The notes under the pieces were generated by a model that saw only the letters and a list, made by a program, of their open reading frames with translations, did no database searches and was not told where the DNA came from. Shown piece by piece: positions 17,763 through 26,670 of a stretch of 64,000 nt of DNA (positions are counted from its first letter, which is position 1; each line of letters opens with the position of its first letter). This stretch comes from Methylocystis bryophila (GTDB lineage Bacteria; Pseudomonadota; Alphaproteobacteria; Rhizobiales; Beijerinckiaceae), in assembly GCF_027925445.1 (NCBI RefSeq), contig NZ_AP027149.1:372001-436000 (forward strand), in the 5' to 3' direction. The translations under genes and the position numbers were made by a program.

Positions 17763-17927
17763 GCTTTCCTTCTTCGGCGAATGAATCCGGTATTGGCGCA
17801 TCACTGCCCTTCGCGTGGGGGCCGCGGGGAGGGAGACAGCCTTCGGCATTCAACAAAATTCCGCGCAATCTTGATCGTTAGCATTCCCTCCCCCGCGTGA
17901 GCGGGGAAGGGACAGGGTTGCATAGGC

Positions 17928-18155
17928 TCAGATCGCGAGCACCGCGACGAGCAGCACGGCGCGCAGCGGAAAGCGGCCGGTCTTGGCGCATTGCACGAGT
18001 TCCGTCGCGACAGCGACGAGCGGCAGCTTCTCCGAGATGAGGTGATCGGCGGCCTCGATCAACAGCGGCGCAACCCGGCGCAGCGGGCGGCGCGCTTTGC
18101 GGGGCGCGGAACGATCAACGGGACGGGCGGCGGGGAGGCGAGCGACTTTGGTCAT
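17928..18155 (-). CDS. Hypothetical small basic protein with hydrophobic C terminus
   Basis: This 75-residue protein, starting MTKVARLPAARPVDRSAP, has an Arg-rich first half and ends in a hydrophobic stretch (LRAVLLVAVLAI). The start at 18155 has a GGAAAGGA ribosome site. It follows another small gene (18277-18498) on the same strand. I do not recognise a family; the helix pattern APLLIEAADHLISEKLPLVA supports coding. Confidence 0.5.
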   Translation of the reverse strand: MTKVARLPAARPVDRSAPRKARRPLRRVAPLLIEAADHLISEKLPLVAVATELVQCAKTGRFPLRAVLLVAVLAI

Positions 18156-18276
18156 GGCTCGAATCCTTTCCGTGACTCGGGGGCGACGACGCCTGCAGAG
18201 AGCGCGAGCGACATCGCTCACCTCCCTCTCGGGCGGCCGTCGGAGATTTCGGATGAGGTTCGGTGGAGGTCTTCGT

Positions 18277-18498
18277 TTACGCCGCGAGGCGTAAGCGACC
18301 TGGCTGCTCAGGCTTCCGGGATTGGGCGTCCTCGGCGCTCCAGGCGCAGATAAGGCGTCCGGTTCCCGGGTCCCTGCGCCACTGGCAGAACAGCCGTCGA
18401 CGGCGCGGCCGCGCGACGGCTCGGGGAGCCGAGAGGACGAGCGTAAAGGCGTTGTCGCGTCGCTTGGCGACGGGATGGTAGAGAGCGAGGGCGATCAT
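18277..18498 (-). CDS. Hypothetical small basic protein
   Basis: This 73-residue protein starts MIALALYHPVAKRRDNAFTL. The chosen ATG follows GGAGGTGGGCC, a strong ribosome site, which is the main support for translation. It contains an RRRRLFCQWRRDPGTGRLIC segment with two Cys and several Trp. No family is recognised. It probably shares a transcript with the gene at 17928-18155. Confidence 0.5.
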   Translation of the reverse strand: MIALALYHPVAKRRDNAFTLVLSAPRAVARPRRRRLFCQWRRDPGTGRLICAWSAEDAQSRKPEQPGRLRLAA

Positions 18499-18816
18499 GG
18501 CCCACCTCCAGACTTGGTTAATGCCAAGGTCCGGAAAGCGAGCTCGCCACGGCGAGCCTAGACGCTCGCCTCGATCGCAGCTTCGTTTTCCGCGCCTTGG
18601 ACGGTTGCGCTGTGTTTTGGCGAGACGCTCGCGGCGAAAGCCGCGCAACGACTGCCAGAGCTGCTACTGCCCATGGTTCTCACGAAGGTTGGGAACCGAA
18701 CGCAATGCGTTCGGATTTGCGCCGTTTGATCCTCGCGGCCGTCACAGTCAAGCAAAAAACGTCGCGACATAAAATTTTCACAAGCTTGGCTCGACGGCGC
18801 CGCACTGTCGTTGCGC
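18499..18816. other. Gene-free stretch
   Basis: About 318 bases upstream of the small-gene pair and downstream of cysG. I see no credible gene, RNA or strong hairpin. Confidence 0.45.
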
Positions 18817-20214
18817 TCAAGGACGCAGCGAAGCGCCGATGAGCAGAAGCGCCGGGCCCTCCACCTCTTGCCCCGCGACTTTTTCCGGCAGATCCGCCAG
18901 CGTTCCCGCGACGATGCGCTCATCCGGCGTCGAGGCGCGCTCGATGAGAAAAGCGGGCGTCGCGGGGTCGGCGCCCGACTCGATCAGCTTGCGCGCCAGC
19001 TCAGGCAAGGTGCGATTGCCCATATAGACCGCGGTCGTCGCCCGCGAGTCGGCGAGCGCGGCCCAGTCGAAGTCTTGCGGCAGAGCGCCGTCCTTGCTGT
19101 GGGCGGTGACGAATTGCACGCGCCGCGCCGTCTCCCTGTTCGTGAGCGAGACGCCGAGCGCGGCGGCGCCCGCGAGCGCGGCAGTGACGCCGGGCACGAT
19201 CTCCACGTCGAGTCCCGCTTCGCGCATGGCGGCGATCTCTTCATTGGCGCGGCCGAAGATCATCGGATCGCCGCCCTTGAGCCGCACGACGTTCTTGCCT
19301 TCCTGCGCCAGCTTGACGAGCAGCGCGGATATTTCGCCCTGATCGACGGAAGGCGCGTAGCCGCGTTTGCCCACATTGATGCGTTGCGCTTCGCGCCGCG
19401 CGAAATCGAGAACGCTGGCCGGCACGAGATCATCGAAGAGAATGACGTCGGCGCCAGCGAGCATGCGCAGCCCTTTCAGCGTCAGAAGCTCGGGATCGCC
19501 CGGCCCGGCGCCGACGAGCACAACGCGCCCGCTCGAGGCGCCCTCCGCTGCGGCGCGCGTCTCCGCGGCCAGCGCGTCGCGATCCTCGGCGGTGGGTTCG
19601 CGCTCCAGCGCGAAAAAGGCGTAGCGCGTGAAGCGGCGCCAGAAGTCGCGCCGCGCGAGAAAGTCCAATCCGGAGGCCTTGACCCAGGGCCGCCAGGCTT
19701 TCGCCGCCGCCGCCCAAGCGGCGAAGCCCGCCGGGATCAGCGTTTCGATGCGTCCGCGCACCGCCTGCGCGAAGACTGGGGCCGCGCCGCCCGTGGAGAC
19801 GCCAATCACGAGCGGAGAGCGATTGACGATCGCGCCCATCGAGAAATCGCTGAGATCAGGCCGATCCACGAGGCCGATCAAGGCCCCGGCGGCTCTCGCC
19901 GCCTCGCGCAGCGCCAGCGCCTCCTCATCCTTTTCCAGCACCCCGAAGACGAGCGCGGCGCCCGCGAGCGCCGGCTCTCCAGCGTGGAGGGCGACCTCGC
20001 CACGACGGCGCGCGAGCTCGAGCAGCTTCGCGCAGGGGGCATCGGCATAGACGTCAACCCGGGCGCCGCTCGCCGCGGCGAGATCGGCCTTCCAGGCCGC
20101 GGCTTCCGAGCCGCCGACGACGACGACGCGACGGCCCGCGAGCGAAAGAAAAATCGGCAGGCTTTCCAGCGGCTGCATGAAGTCGGCGTCGACTTCGTCG
20201 GGCTTGCGGCGCAC
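18817..20214 (-). CDS. cysG: Sirohaem synthase CysG (uroporphyrinogen methyltransferase / precorrin-2 dehydrogenase-ferrochelatase)
   Basis: This 465-residue multifunctional enzyme makes sirohaem for sulfite and nitrite reductases. The N-terminal dehydrogenase/chelatase part has the Rossmann start LAGRRVVVVGGSEAAAWKADL and LVFGVLEKDEEALALREAAR. The C-terminal SAM-dependent methyltransferase part begins RVVLVGAGPGDPELLTLKGLR and has VRLKGGDPMIFGRANEE and VVPGVTAA-like segments. An in-frame ATG further upstream at 20307 would add 31 residues encoded by the dispersed palindromic repeat, so it is rejected. GTG at 20214 follows ACAGGAGACGAA, the best ribosome site. ATG at 20178 is the fallback. 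Confidence 0.93.
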   Translation of the reverse strand: MRRKPDEVDADFMQPLESLPIFLSLAGRRVVVVGGSEAAAWKADLAAASGARVDVYADAPCAKLLELARRRGEVALHAGEPALAGAALVFGVLEKDEEALALREAARAAGALIGLVDRPDLSDFSMGAIVNRSPLVIGVSTGGAAPVFAQAVRGRIETLIPAGFAAWAAAAKAWRPWVKASGLDFLARRDFWRRFTRYAFFALEREPTAEDRDALAAETRAAAEGASSGRVVLVGAGPGDPELLTLKGLRMLAGADVILFDDLVPASVLDFARREAQRINVGKRGYAPSVDQGEISALLVKLAQEGKNVVRLKGGDPMIFGRANEEIAAMREAGLDVEIVPGVTAALAGAAALGVSLTNRETARRVQFVTAHSKDGALPQDFDWAALADSRATTAVYMGNRTLPELARKLIESGADPATPAFLIERASTPDERIVAGTLADLPEKVAGQEVEGPALLLIGASLRP

Positions 20215-20242
20215 TTCGTCTCCTGTCGGCTCTCGCTCGCGC

Positions 20243-20353
20243 GTCTCCCGCTCGAACGGAATCGTTCGAGCGATAAGGAATCGCGCTAAATCAAAAGGTT
20301 GGAGCATATCTTGACCGGAAAACCGCTTCGCGCTTTTCCGTGACAGGCTCTAA
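20243..20353. repeat. Palindromic intergenic repeat, copy 3
   Basis: Contains CGCTCGAACGGAATCGTTCGAGCG, a nearly perfect palindrome, then GGAGCATATCTTGACCGGAAAACCG and TTCCGTGACAGGCTCTAAG. Nearly the same sequence occurs at 62208-62322. It overlaps a false N-terminal extension of cysG. Confidence 0.88.
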
Positions 20354-20643
20354 GCCGCTTTTGGCGGGTTTCGTTTTAGCCCTCCCGGTTGCCCCATCCC
20401 GCTGCGTCCGTCAAACCCAGGATGGCGGCAAGCGATCGGGACGCGCGCTTGGCTTCGCTTCGGGACGCGGGACGCTACATATCGCCTTGGCGGGCGCAGA
20501 CACGCGTGACTTCGGGTTTGGCCCTGCAGTCCCCAAAGGGTCGTGTCCGCGCTGAAAGCCCGATCGCGTCACGGAAACGCACAAGCTCGGCGGCCTCGTG
20601 GCCGAGGGCGCCTGAGGCTGTTATACCGGCGCCTCCCCAAATC

Positions 20644-21339
20644 ATGGAGGGACGCTTGCCCGGTCTTCTCATCGCACCCTCGATCCTGACGGCGGATTTC
20701 GCTCGGCTCGGGGAAGAGATTTCTGACGTGGTCGCCGCGGATGCGGACTGGATTCACCTCGATGTGATCGACGGCCATTTTGCGCCGAACATCACTTTCG
20801 GGCCGGCAATTATCAAATCATTGCGCAAAATTACTAAAAAACCGTTTGATACTCATCTAATGATTGCGCCAGCCGATCCTTTCCTCGCCGCCTTCGCCGA
20901 GGCGGGCGCCGATCACATCACGGTGCATGCGGAAGCCGGGCCGCATCTCCACCGCACGCTGCAAACGATCCGGGGACTCGGCAAGAAAGCCGGCGTGTCG
21001 CTCAACCCCGCGACGAGCGAACGAGCCCTGGATTACGTCCTGGACGAGGTGGACCTGGTGCTCGTGATGAGCGTCAATCCCGGCTTCGGGGGGCAAAGCT
21101 TCATCCCGGGGCAGCTCGAGAAGATCCGCCGCGTCCGCGAGATGATCGGCCGCCGGCCGATCCATCTGCAGGTCGACGGCGGTGTCTCGCCGAAGACCAT
21201 CGCCGCGGTCGTCGAAGCGGGAGCCGATGTCGTTGTCGCGGGCTCGGCGGTCTTCGACGGCGGCGGCAGGGAGAGCTATCGGAAAAATATCGCGGCGCTG
21301 CGATCGGCGGCGGCCACGGCGGGCGCCATCGCAGTCTGA
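20644..21339 (+). CDS. rpe: Ribulose-phosphate 3-epimerase
   Basis: This TIM-barrel epimerase of about 231 residues interconverts ribulose-5-phosphate and xylulose-5-phosphate (pentose phosphate or Calvin pathways). Signatures are LLIAPSILTADFARLGEE, DADWIHLDVIDGHFAPNITFG (catalytic Asp and metal His), VLVMSVNPGFGGQSFI and VDGGVSPKTIAAVVEAGAD. The true start may be the TTG at 20656, preceded by GGAGGGACGC at good spacing. The ATG at 20644 lacks a ribosome site of its own because its bases form part of that site. Confidence 0.95.
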   Translation: MEGRLPGLLIAPSILTADFARLGEEISDVVAADADWIHLDVIDGHFAPNITFGPAIIKSLRKITKKPFDTHLMIAPADPFLAAFAEAGADHITVHAEAGPHLHRTLQTIRGLGKKAGVSLNPATSERALDYVLDEVDLVLVMSVNPGFGGQSFIPGQLEKIRRVREMIGRRPIHLQVDGGVSPKTIAAVVEAGADVVVAGSAVFDGGGRESYRKNIAALRSAAATAGAIAV

Positions 21340-21360
21340 GAGCACGGGCGGAATCGGAAA

Positions 21361-21417
21361 GTTGGAGCGCGTTTTCCGCGAAAAACCGGCTTCCACTTTC
21401 TCGCGGCGCGCTCTAAG
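21361..21417. repeat. Palindromic intergenic repeat, short copy 4
   Basis: GGAGCGCG..CGCGAAAAACCGGCTTCCACTTTCTCGCGGCGCGCTCTAAG matches the second module of copy 1. It lies between rpe and the tRNA gene. Confidence 0.8.
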
Positions 21418-21452
21418 GGTATCGCCCGCGCCGGTTGCCGCCGACGCGGCGT

Positions 21453-21527
21453 TGGGGCGTCGCCAAGTGGTAAGGCAGCGGATTTTGATTCCGCCATACG
21501 GAGGTTCGAATCCTCCCGCCCCAGCCA
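21453..21527 (+). tRNA. tRNA-Gln, anticodon TTG, CCA encoded
   Basis: The acceptor stem TGGGGCG pairs with CGCCCCA. The anticodon arm is GCGGA-TTTTGAT-TCCGC, giving anticodon TTG. The T arm is GGAGG-TTCGAAT-CCTCC. A genomic CCA follows the discriminator G. Seventy-five bases including CCA. Confidence 0.95.
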
Positions 21528-21606
21528 TGCTCTCGCGATTGACGCCTGGATGGTCAGCGAATTGAGCTGCTGCCCAGCTTAAGCCCTCCGACCAGCGCCT
21601 TCCGTC

Positions 21607-22293
21607 ATGGCGATGAACGGCGCGCAAGCTCTCGTGAAGCTCCTCGAGAACCATGGCGTGACCCATGTGTTTGGTATTCCGGGGACGAAGATCGACAGCG
21701 TCTTCATCGCGCTGCTCGACTCGAAGATCGAGCTCGCGCTCTGCGCCGGCGTGCCGCCGCACATGATGCTTCCCATCACGCTCGATGTCGGAACCAACAA
21801 ACACGAGCTTCTCGAGGACCCACTTTATCTGGGGTTGCGGCAGGAGCGCGTGCGCGACGCCGCTTATGACGAATGCATCGACGAGTTCGTGCAAGCGGCG
21901 CCGGAGCTCTTTCCAAGATGCGGTATCCAGTGGGAAGACTTCGCAAACATCGACGCGACGCCGATCCTCGGCCGCTGTCGCGACAAGGTTTGCACCTATA
22001 ACGACGACATCCAGGGCACGGCGGCGATCGCGCTCGAAGGAGCCTGGCTCGCGCAGGGGCGGGCGCGCAACTGGCTCTTCGACGTCAATGGACTGATCAC
22101 GGCCGCGCGCAGGGATCTCGCAGACTTTCAAAAGCCCTTCGCGCATGAACATCCGCCATTGACGTCCTTCGTCGAGGCGGTCGAGGCGCTTCGCCCGACT
22201 TGCATCATCGGCGTCAGCACCGCGCCAAAGCTCTTCAACCGCCAAGTGATCGAGGCCATGCATCGGCGCGCATATCCGCGCGATGAGCTATAA
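21607..22293 (+). pseudogene. Chimeric relic: acetolactate synthase N terminus fused to an internally deleted malic enzyme
   Basis: The open frame encodes 228 residues from two unrelated enzymes. Residues 1-40 (MNGAQALVKLLENHGVTHVFG, then GIPGTKIDSVFIALLDSKIEL) are the N terminus of a thiamine-diphosphate acetolactate synthase. From about residue 44 the sequence is malic enzyme: CAGVPPHMMLPITLDVGTN, then YNDDIQGTAAIALEG and LFDVNGLITAARRDLADFQK. The dinucleotide-binding GxGxxG segment between the last two is missing, and the C-terminal third of the enzyme is absent. The malic part differs clearly from the intact gene at 469, so it derives from a second lineage. It cannot be a working enzyme of either kind. 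It lies 79 bases after tRNA-Gln. Confidence 0.8.
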
Positions 22294-22513
22294 GCCCGGC
22301 TATCCGACGCAGCTCGATGTTTAGTCCCGGCGGCGCGACGAAGTCCTAAGCGACGACGACGTCCGCGAGACGCCGTAGCGCTGAAGGCTTCGAGGCGGCG
22401 GCGACTGTGTCAGTTGCGGGATCGTCGCCTGGAGCATCCTGCAGTAGAAGCAGCCTGGGATCACCGCTGCGCCTTTGCAATCGGCCAGCAGCTTGTTGAA
22501 AAATCGCTTTGTT

Positions 22514-22551
22514 GGGGTCATCGCAGAATCTTCCCAAAATCCTACGCTAAG
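22514..22551. repeat. Left terminal inverted repeat of the Tn3-type element
   Basis: 38 bases, GGGG-start, typical Tn3 length. It matches 23747-23784 in inverse orientation with one mismatch, and 60924-60961 exactly in inverse orientation. Confidence 0.88.
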
Positions 22552-22671
22552 GCGCTGATGGAGGCTTATTGGTATTTTGGCGATGGAGTTGCGTAGATAC
22601 CAAGGCATTGAAAAATAGCGATAAGCCGGACTGCTGCGCGAACGACCGATCGTGCGCCAGGGGAGCCGGCG

Positions 22672-23751
22672 ATGAAGAAGCATGAAATCCTCTCGCCGCA
22701 GGCCCGGGCGGCCCTATTCGATCCGCCCAACGATCCGGCTACAATTGTTCGGCACTATACGCTTTCGCGCGACGATCTGGCGCTTGTCCGTCGACGGCGG
22801 CGTGACGCCAATCGGCTTGGGTTCGCGGTGCATCTCGCCTACCAGCGTTTTCCAGGTCCAGTGCTCGGCATTGACGAGACTCCGCCCGCTGACGTTCGGT
22901 CATTCATTGCCGGTCAACTCGGCATCGAGCCGGGAATGTTTCACGAGTATGCTCGTCGAGAAGAAACGCGCTGGGAGCATCTCTGCGACATACAGTCATA
23001 TCTGGGCGTCCGTCCGTTCAGCCGCGGTGATTATCGGTCCGTCGCAAAGATTGCGACGACCGAAGCGACTGGCACGGATCGCGGCGAGGCCATTGTTGCC
23101 GCCATGATCGAAGCGCTCCGAACTCGCGGCATTTTGTTGCCTGCGGCGACAATTCTGGAACGCATCGGTCTGGCGGCGCGTGCACGCGCCCGAAAGCAGG
23201 CTCATAAGAATCTCATCGAGGGATTAGAGCAGCGGACGGTCAATGAACTGCGAGCGTTGACCGCGGTCAGCGACAACAAAGATCGCACGAGGCTTGCGTG
23301 GTTACGTGACTGGCCGGAGGCGCCGACGCAGAAGAACCTGGTTGGCGTCGTCGAGCGCTTGGATTTCATCCGCAGCTTGGGTGTTGAACCAGATCGCGAG
23401 CAACGGATTCATCGTGCGCACTACAGAGCAATCGCCAGGGAAACGGCTATTCTCAGCGCCCAGCATCTTTCGCGGTTCGATACCCCGCGCCGACCGGCCA
23501 CTCTGCTGGTGTTCGCCCGCGAGATGGAAGCGATCCTCACGGACGCGGCGCTGGTCATGTTTCGACAAGATGCTTGGCGGCGTGTACCGTCGTGCCGAAC
23601 GCGCCGACGTGACGATCGGCTCGCTCATATCGCGCCGCTCGGCTGGGAGCACATCACCTTCAACGACGACTATGTCTGGCCGACCGAGCCGCTCCAAAAC
23701 GCCTTCCGGCCTCTCAGGAACCCGCGATCCGAAATACTCGATGCGGCTTAG
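22672..23751 (+). pseudogene. tnpA: Tn3-family transposase with large internal deletion and a frameshift
   Basis: The N-terminal DUF4158-type region is present: MKKHEILSPQARAALFDPPN, then VRPFSRGDYRSVAKIATTEA. At about residue 296 the frame departs from the family sequence: FDKMLGGVYRRAERA is encoded in the next frame because of an extra base near 23570. After about position 23610 the sequence jumps to the C-terminal end (LAHIAPLGWEHITFNDDYVW, then FRPLRNPRSEI). The catalytic DDE core is therefore missing. The copy at 59832-60803 shares the frameshift but not the deletion junction. Confidence 0.85.
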
Positions 23752-23784
23752 CGTAGGATTTTAGGAAGATTCTGCGATGACCCC
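23747..23784. repeat. Right terminal inverted repeat of the Tn3-type element
   Basis: CTTAGCGTAGGATTTTAGGA.. ending GATGACCCC. It also supplies the last codons and stop of the leftward gene that follows. Confidence 0.88.
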
Positions 23785-24170
23785 AGGGCGGGCAGGATTT
23801 CTCCGATCTCACAGACGCCGTCCACGCCGATCAGATCTTCGGCGCGAGACAGGGTCTCCTCGATGAGCGCCGTGATCTGGCTCTGGTCGAGCCCGAGCTT
23901 GATGAGCTTGTCGGTGAGGTTGTCGATGTCGGCGGGACCCCGACCGATGAAGCTCGCGAGAAGCTCGGTGATTGGGGTAAGGCCGCCGGCGCCGGTCACT
24001 ACGGCCACCACGACGGCTTCGTGGACCTGCGGCGTCTCGTCAACGAATTGCGCGATACGGCCCTGCGGGGCCTTGTCGCGTAAGAACAGCAGAACATGCC
24101 CGATGGCGGGCTTGGCGATCATCGGATCCAAGTGGGTGGCCGTGGCGAGACCGGTAATGAAGTCGTCCAT
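23748..24170 (-). CDS. Hypothetical DUF-type helical protein with transposon-altered C terminus
   Basis: This 140-residue protein starts MDDFITGLATATHLDPMIA. I do not recognise it securely; the all-helical layout (AIGHVLLFLRDKAPQGRIAQ, LTPITELLASFIGRGPADI, IEETLSRAEDLIGVDGV) recalls DUF2267/DUF937-like small proteins. The last 11 residues (GSSQNLPKILR) and the stop codon are encoded by the inverted repeat of the adjacent Tn3-type element, so the original C terminus has been replaced. GGAAGGAGGG before the ATG at 24170 is a strong ribosome site. Confidence 0.7.
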   Translation of the reverse strand: MDDFITGLATATHLDPMIAKPAIGHVLLFLRDKAPQGRIAQFVDETPQVHEAVVVAVVTGAGGLTPITELLASFIGRGPADIDNLTDKLIKLGLDQSQITALIEETLSRAEDLIGVDGVCEIGEILPALGSSQNLPKILR

Positions 24171-24652
24171 GGCGGCGACCCTCCTTCCTTGAAACACCCC
24201 GGCTCAATATATCGTGGCGCGACATACAATCAAGAGGTGGACGAAAAGGGCTGGGCCCCAACCTCCCATCGCGAGGATCGAAGGAATGCCTCTTCTCGCC
24301 CGAATGAGAAGGCGCTAAAGGCCGACTATGAGGAAGTCGCGTTTGGCGTAGATTTTTGGGGAGGCTCAATTTTCGAGTTCTTCAAAAGCGTTTGCGAATT
24401 GCAGTCATCTGCCTGGCGATTGTCCGCCGTTCCGAAACGAGGACGGTGGCGCAAGAGGAAGCCCCGCCTGTATTAGGAATGCAGCACGGCGCCCGCGATG
24501 TAGGAGACGTATGGTCGAGCCGGGCCAGAACTCCTCCGCGCGCGCAGGCTTCCTCTGTAGCGGCTCTCGCAACACGAAGTGAGCCAGAACCCGTTTGATG
24601 GCTTACTTGGCGCGGATTTGGAAATTCACAAGCCAAGATCGCTCCTGACACC
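24171..24652. other. Gene-free stretch before the hydrogenase locus
   Basis: About 480 bases with no credible gene. Near 24600-24640 the sequence GGAAATTCACAAGCCAAGATCGCTCCTGACA resembles the ends of the ISL3 relics seen elsewhere in this window (a CCA/AAATGGCTCCTGACA-type terminus), so an IS end may lie here. Confidence 0.4.
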
Positions 24653-25585
24653 CTAGGCGCCTAACGACACTGAGGGCGCGCCACGTTCACTCAAGGTGAA
24701 GGCCCCATTACGCATGGCTGCCGCAGCTTTCAAGAGCCAGTCCAGCCAAGCCTCGAGTCCGTCTCCGGTCGTGGCGGAGATTTCGACCGCCTCGATCGCG
24801 GGATTGATCCTGCGCGCGTTCTCCAAGGCTCGAGGCCGGTCGAAGTCGACATAGGGGGCGAGATCAATCTTATTCAGCGCGACAAGCTGCGCCGCGCGGA
24901 ACATATGCGGATATTTGAGCGGCTTGTCGTCACCCTCCGTGACCGAGAGAATGACGGCTTTGGCGCCCTCTCCTAGATCGAACAGGGCGGGGCAAACCAA
25001 ATTGCCTACGTTCTCAATCAGCACGATCGAGCCGGCGGAAGGCCGCAGCTCCATTAGGCCGCGCGCGACCATCTCCGCGTCGAGATGGCAGCCCGCGCCA
25101 GTGTTCACCTGGACGGCCGGCGCGCCCGCCGCTTTTATCCTTTCGCCATCGAGCGAGGTCGCCTGGTCGCCTTCGATGACGAAGAGGGCAACCTTGTCCT
25201 TCAGCGCGAGTATCGTTCGCTCGACGAGCCTGGTCTTGCCGGCGCCGGGGGAACTCACGAGGTTTATCGCGAAAATCTCGCGGCCTGCGAGCCAAGCGCG
25301 ATTTCTCGCGGCGATCGCGTCATTCTTGGCGAGAATCCGCGCCTGCAGGTCCAGCGTTTTATTGGCGCCGTCATGTGGGTGGTCTTGGTCGTGATCGTGA
25401 CCATGCGCGTGCTCGTGATCGTGAGAATGCGCATCGCCATGCGCATGAGCGTGCACGGCGCCGTGGAAATGAGAATGCTCGCGACCGCCCTCAGTGCGCG
25501 CGTTCTTGAGATCGAACTCAGCCCCCGTCTGCAGATTGACGACCTTGGACTCCGCTTCTTCTCCGCAACCGCATGTCTTGCACAT
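24653..25585 (-). CDS. hypB: Hydrogenase nickel incorporation GTPase HypB
   Basis: HypB is the nickel-handling GTPase that works with HypA to load Ni into the hydrogenase large subunit. The protein has 310 residues and starts MCKTCGCG, the high-affinity nickel-site type N terminus (Cys2, Cys5, Cys7). A histidine-rich nickel-storage stretch occupies about residues 37-70. The GTPase domain has SPGAGKT (P loop, about 112-118), VIEGDQATSLDGERI, IENVGNLVCPALFDLGEG (metal-site Cys) and LVALNKIDL. It follows hypE by 11 bases and is the last gene of the leftward hyp operon. Confidence 0.96.
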   Translation of the reverse strand: MCKTCGCGEEAESKVVNLQTGAEFDLKNARTEGGREHSHFHGAVHAHAHGDAHSHDHEHAHGHDHDQDHPHDGANKTLDLQARILAKNDAIAARNRAWLAGREIFAINLVSSPGAGKTRLVERTILALKDKVALFVIEGDQATSLDGERIKAAGAPAVQVNTGAGCHLDAEMVARGLMELRPSAGSIVLIENVGNLVCPALFDLGEGAKAVILSVTEGDDKPLKYPHMFRAAQLVALNKIDLAPYVDFDRPRALENARRINPAIEAVEISATTGDGLEAWLDWLLKAAAAMRNGAFTLSERGAPSVSLGA

Positions 25586-25596
25586 GGCCCACGCCC

Positions 25597-26670
25597 TCAA
25601 CAGATCCGAGGCAGCTGCTCGCCGACGAGCATGTCGACGATGCGTCTACCGCCCAATATTGTGCGCATTACGACGCGCCCCGGCTCGCCCTCAACCGCTC
25701 TGCCGATCACGCAAGAGTCTTGTCCGAGCGGATGGTGACGCATCGCGCCGAGCGCCGCTTCGACCTCCTCTGGAGGCGCGATAATGACGATTTTTCCTTC
25801 GTTCGCCAGATAGAGTGGATCCAGTCCGAGGATCTCGCAAAATCCCTTGACCTCCGCACGGATCGGCGTCGCCGCCTCCTCGATTTCGAGCGCAATGTTC
25901 GAAGCCTCAGCGATTTCGTTGAGCACGGTGGCTACGCCACCGCGGGTCGCGTCGCGCATGAAGCGCACGCCGGGCGCAGCTTCGAGCAGGCGCGCAATCA
26001 TATCATGCAGGCAGGCGCAATCGCTCTCGATCGGCGCATCGAGCATCATGTCCCCGCGCGCGCAGAGGATCGTTGCGCCATGATCGCCGAGCACGCCATT
26101 GACAAGCACGGCGTCGCCGACTTGCGTCTTCTCGACGCCGAGGTTGAGGCCTACGCGGATCACGCCCACTCCCGTCGTCGTCAGGAAAAGCTTGTCGCAG
26201 CCGCCACGTTGGACGACCTTCGTGTCGCCGGTGACGATTTTGACGCCGGCCTCTGCCGCCGCCGCGGCCATGGACGTTGCGGCGTCGCGCAGAAGCGTCA
26301 CGGATACCCCCTCCTCGACGATCGCAGCGCAGGACAGATAGAAGGGAACGGCGCCGCCGACCGCGAGATCGTTGACCGTCCCGCATACGGCGAGCTTGCC
26401 GATGTCGCCGCCAGGGAAGAACAAAGGATCGACAACGAAGCTATCGGTGGTGAAGGCGAGGCGGTCGCCGCGTGCGGCGAGCTCGCAGAGATCGATCCGG
26501 GCCTGATCCTCCAACGGGCCCTGCGCGCCAGTCGTGAAGGCCCGGATGAACACGTCGTCGATGAGGTTCTTCATCGCCTTGCCGCCGCCGCCATGCGCAA
26601 GCGTCACTGTCGGCGCGAAGATCTCGCCGAGCGCGCGGGCGTTGACGAAAGTCGGAACGATGGCGCTCAT
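25597..26670 (-). CDS. hypE: Hydrogenase maturation protein HypE
   Basis: HypE dehydrates the carbamoyl group, passed from HypF, on its C-terminal cysteine to make the cyanide ligands of the NiFe site. The 357-residue protein shows LAHGGGGKAMKNLIDDVFI, TDSFVVDPLFFPGGDIGKLAVCGTVNDLAV, VTGDTKVV, MRDATRGGVATVLNEIAEAS and the diagnostic C terminus LPRIC with the modified terminal Cys. It overlaps the end of hypD by four bases (ATGA). A longer in-frame start is possible but would run far into hypD. Confidence 0.96.
   Translation of the reverse strand: MSAIVPTFVNARALGEIFAPTVTLAHGGGGKAMKNLIDDVFIRAFTTGAQGPLEDQARIDLCELAARGDRLAFTTDSFVVDPLFFPGGDIGKLAVCGTVNDLAVGGAVPFYLSCAAIVEEGVSVTLLRDAATSMAAAAAEAGVKIVTGDTKVVQRGGCDKLFLTTTGVGVIRVGLNLGVEKTQVGDAVLVNGVLGDHGATILCARGDMMLDAPIESDCACLHDMIARLLEAAPGVRFMRDATRGGVATVLNEIAEASNIALEIEEAATPIRAEVKGFCEILGLDPLYLANEGKIVIIAPPEEVEAALGAMRHHPLGQDSCVIGRAVEGEPGRVVMRTILGGRRIVDMLVGEQLPRIC

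Larger units (their letters stand above)
22514..23784 (+). mobile_element. Tn3-family element, internally deleted, with both 38-bp ends (1271 bp)
   Basis: The left end begins GGGGTCATCGCAGAATCTTC and the right end is its inverted copy. The element carries only the first and last parts of a Tn3 transposase, so it is non-autonomous but keeps both ends and could be moved by a complete relative. No 5-bp target duplication is evident (TTGTT left, AGGGC right). A truncated second copy is at 59615-60961. Confidence 0.85.

Noticed and set aside
18811..20289. Long open frame opposite cysG (plus strand)
   Set aside because: The cysG strand has clear motifs in both domains; the opposite frame is Arg-rich and featureless.
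20857..22263. Minus-strand frame spanning rpe, tRNA-Gln and the chimeric relic
   Set aside because: It crosses a tRNA gene and two recognised coding regions on the other strand.
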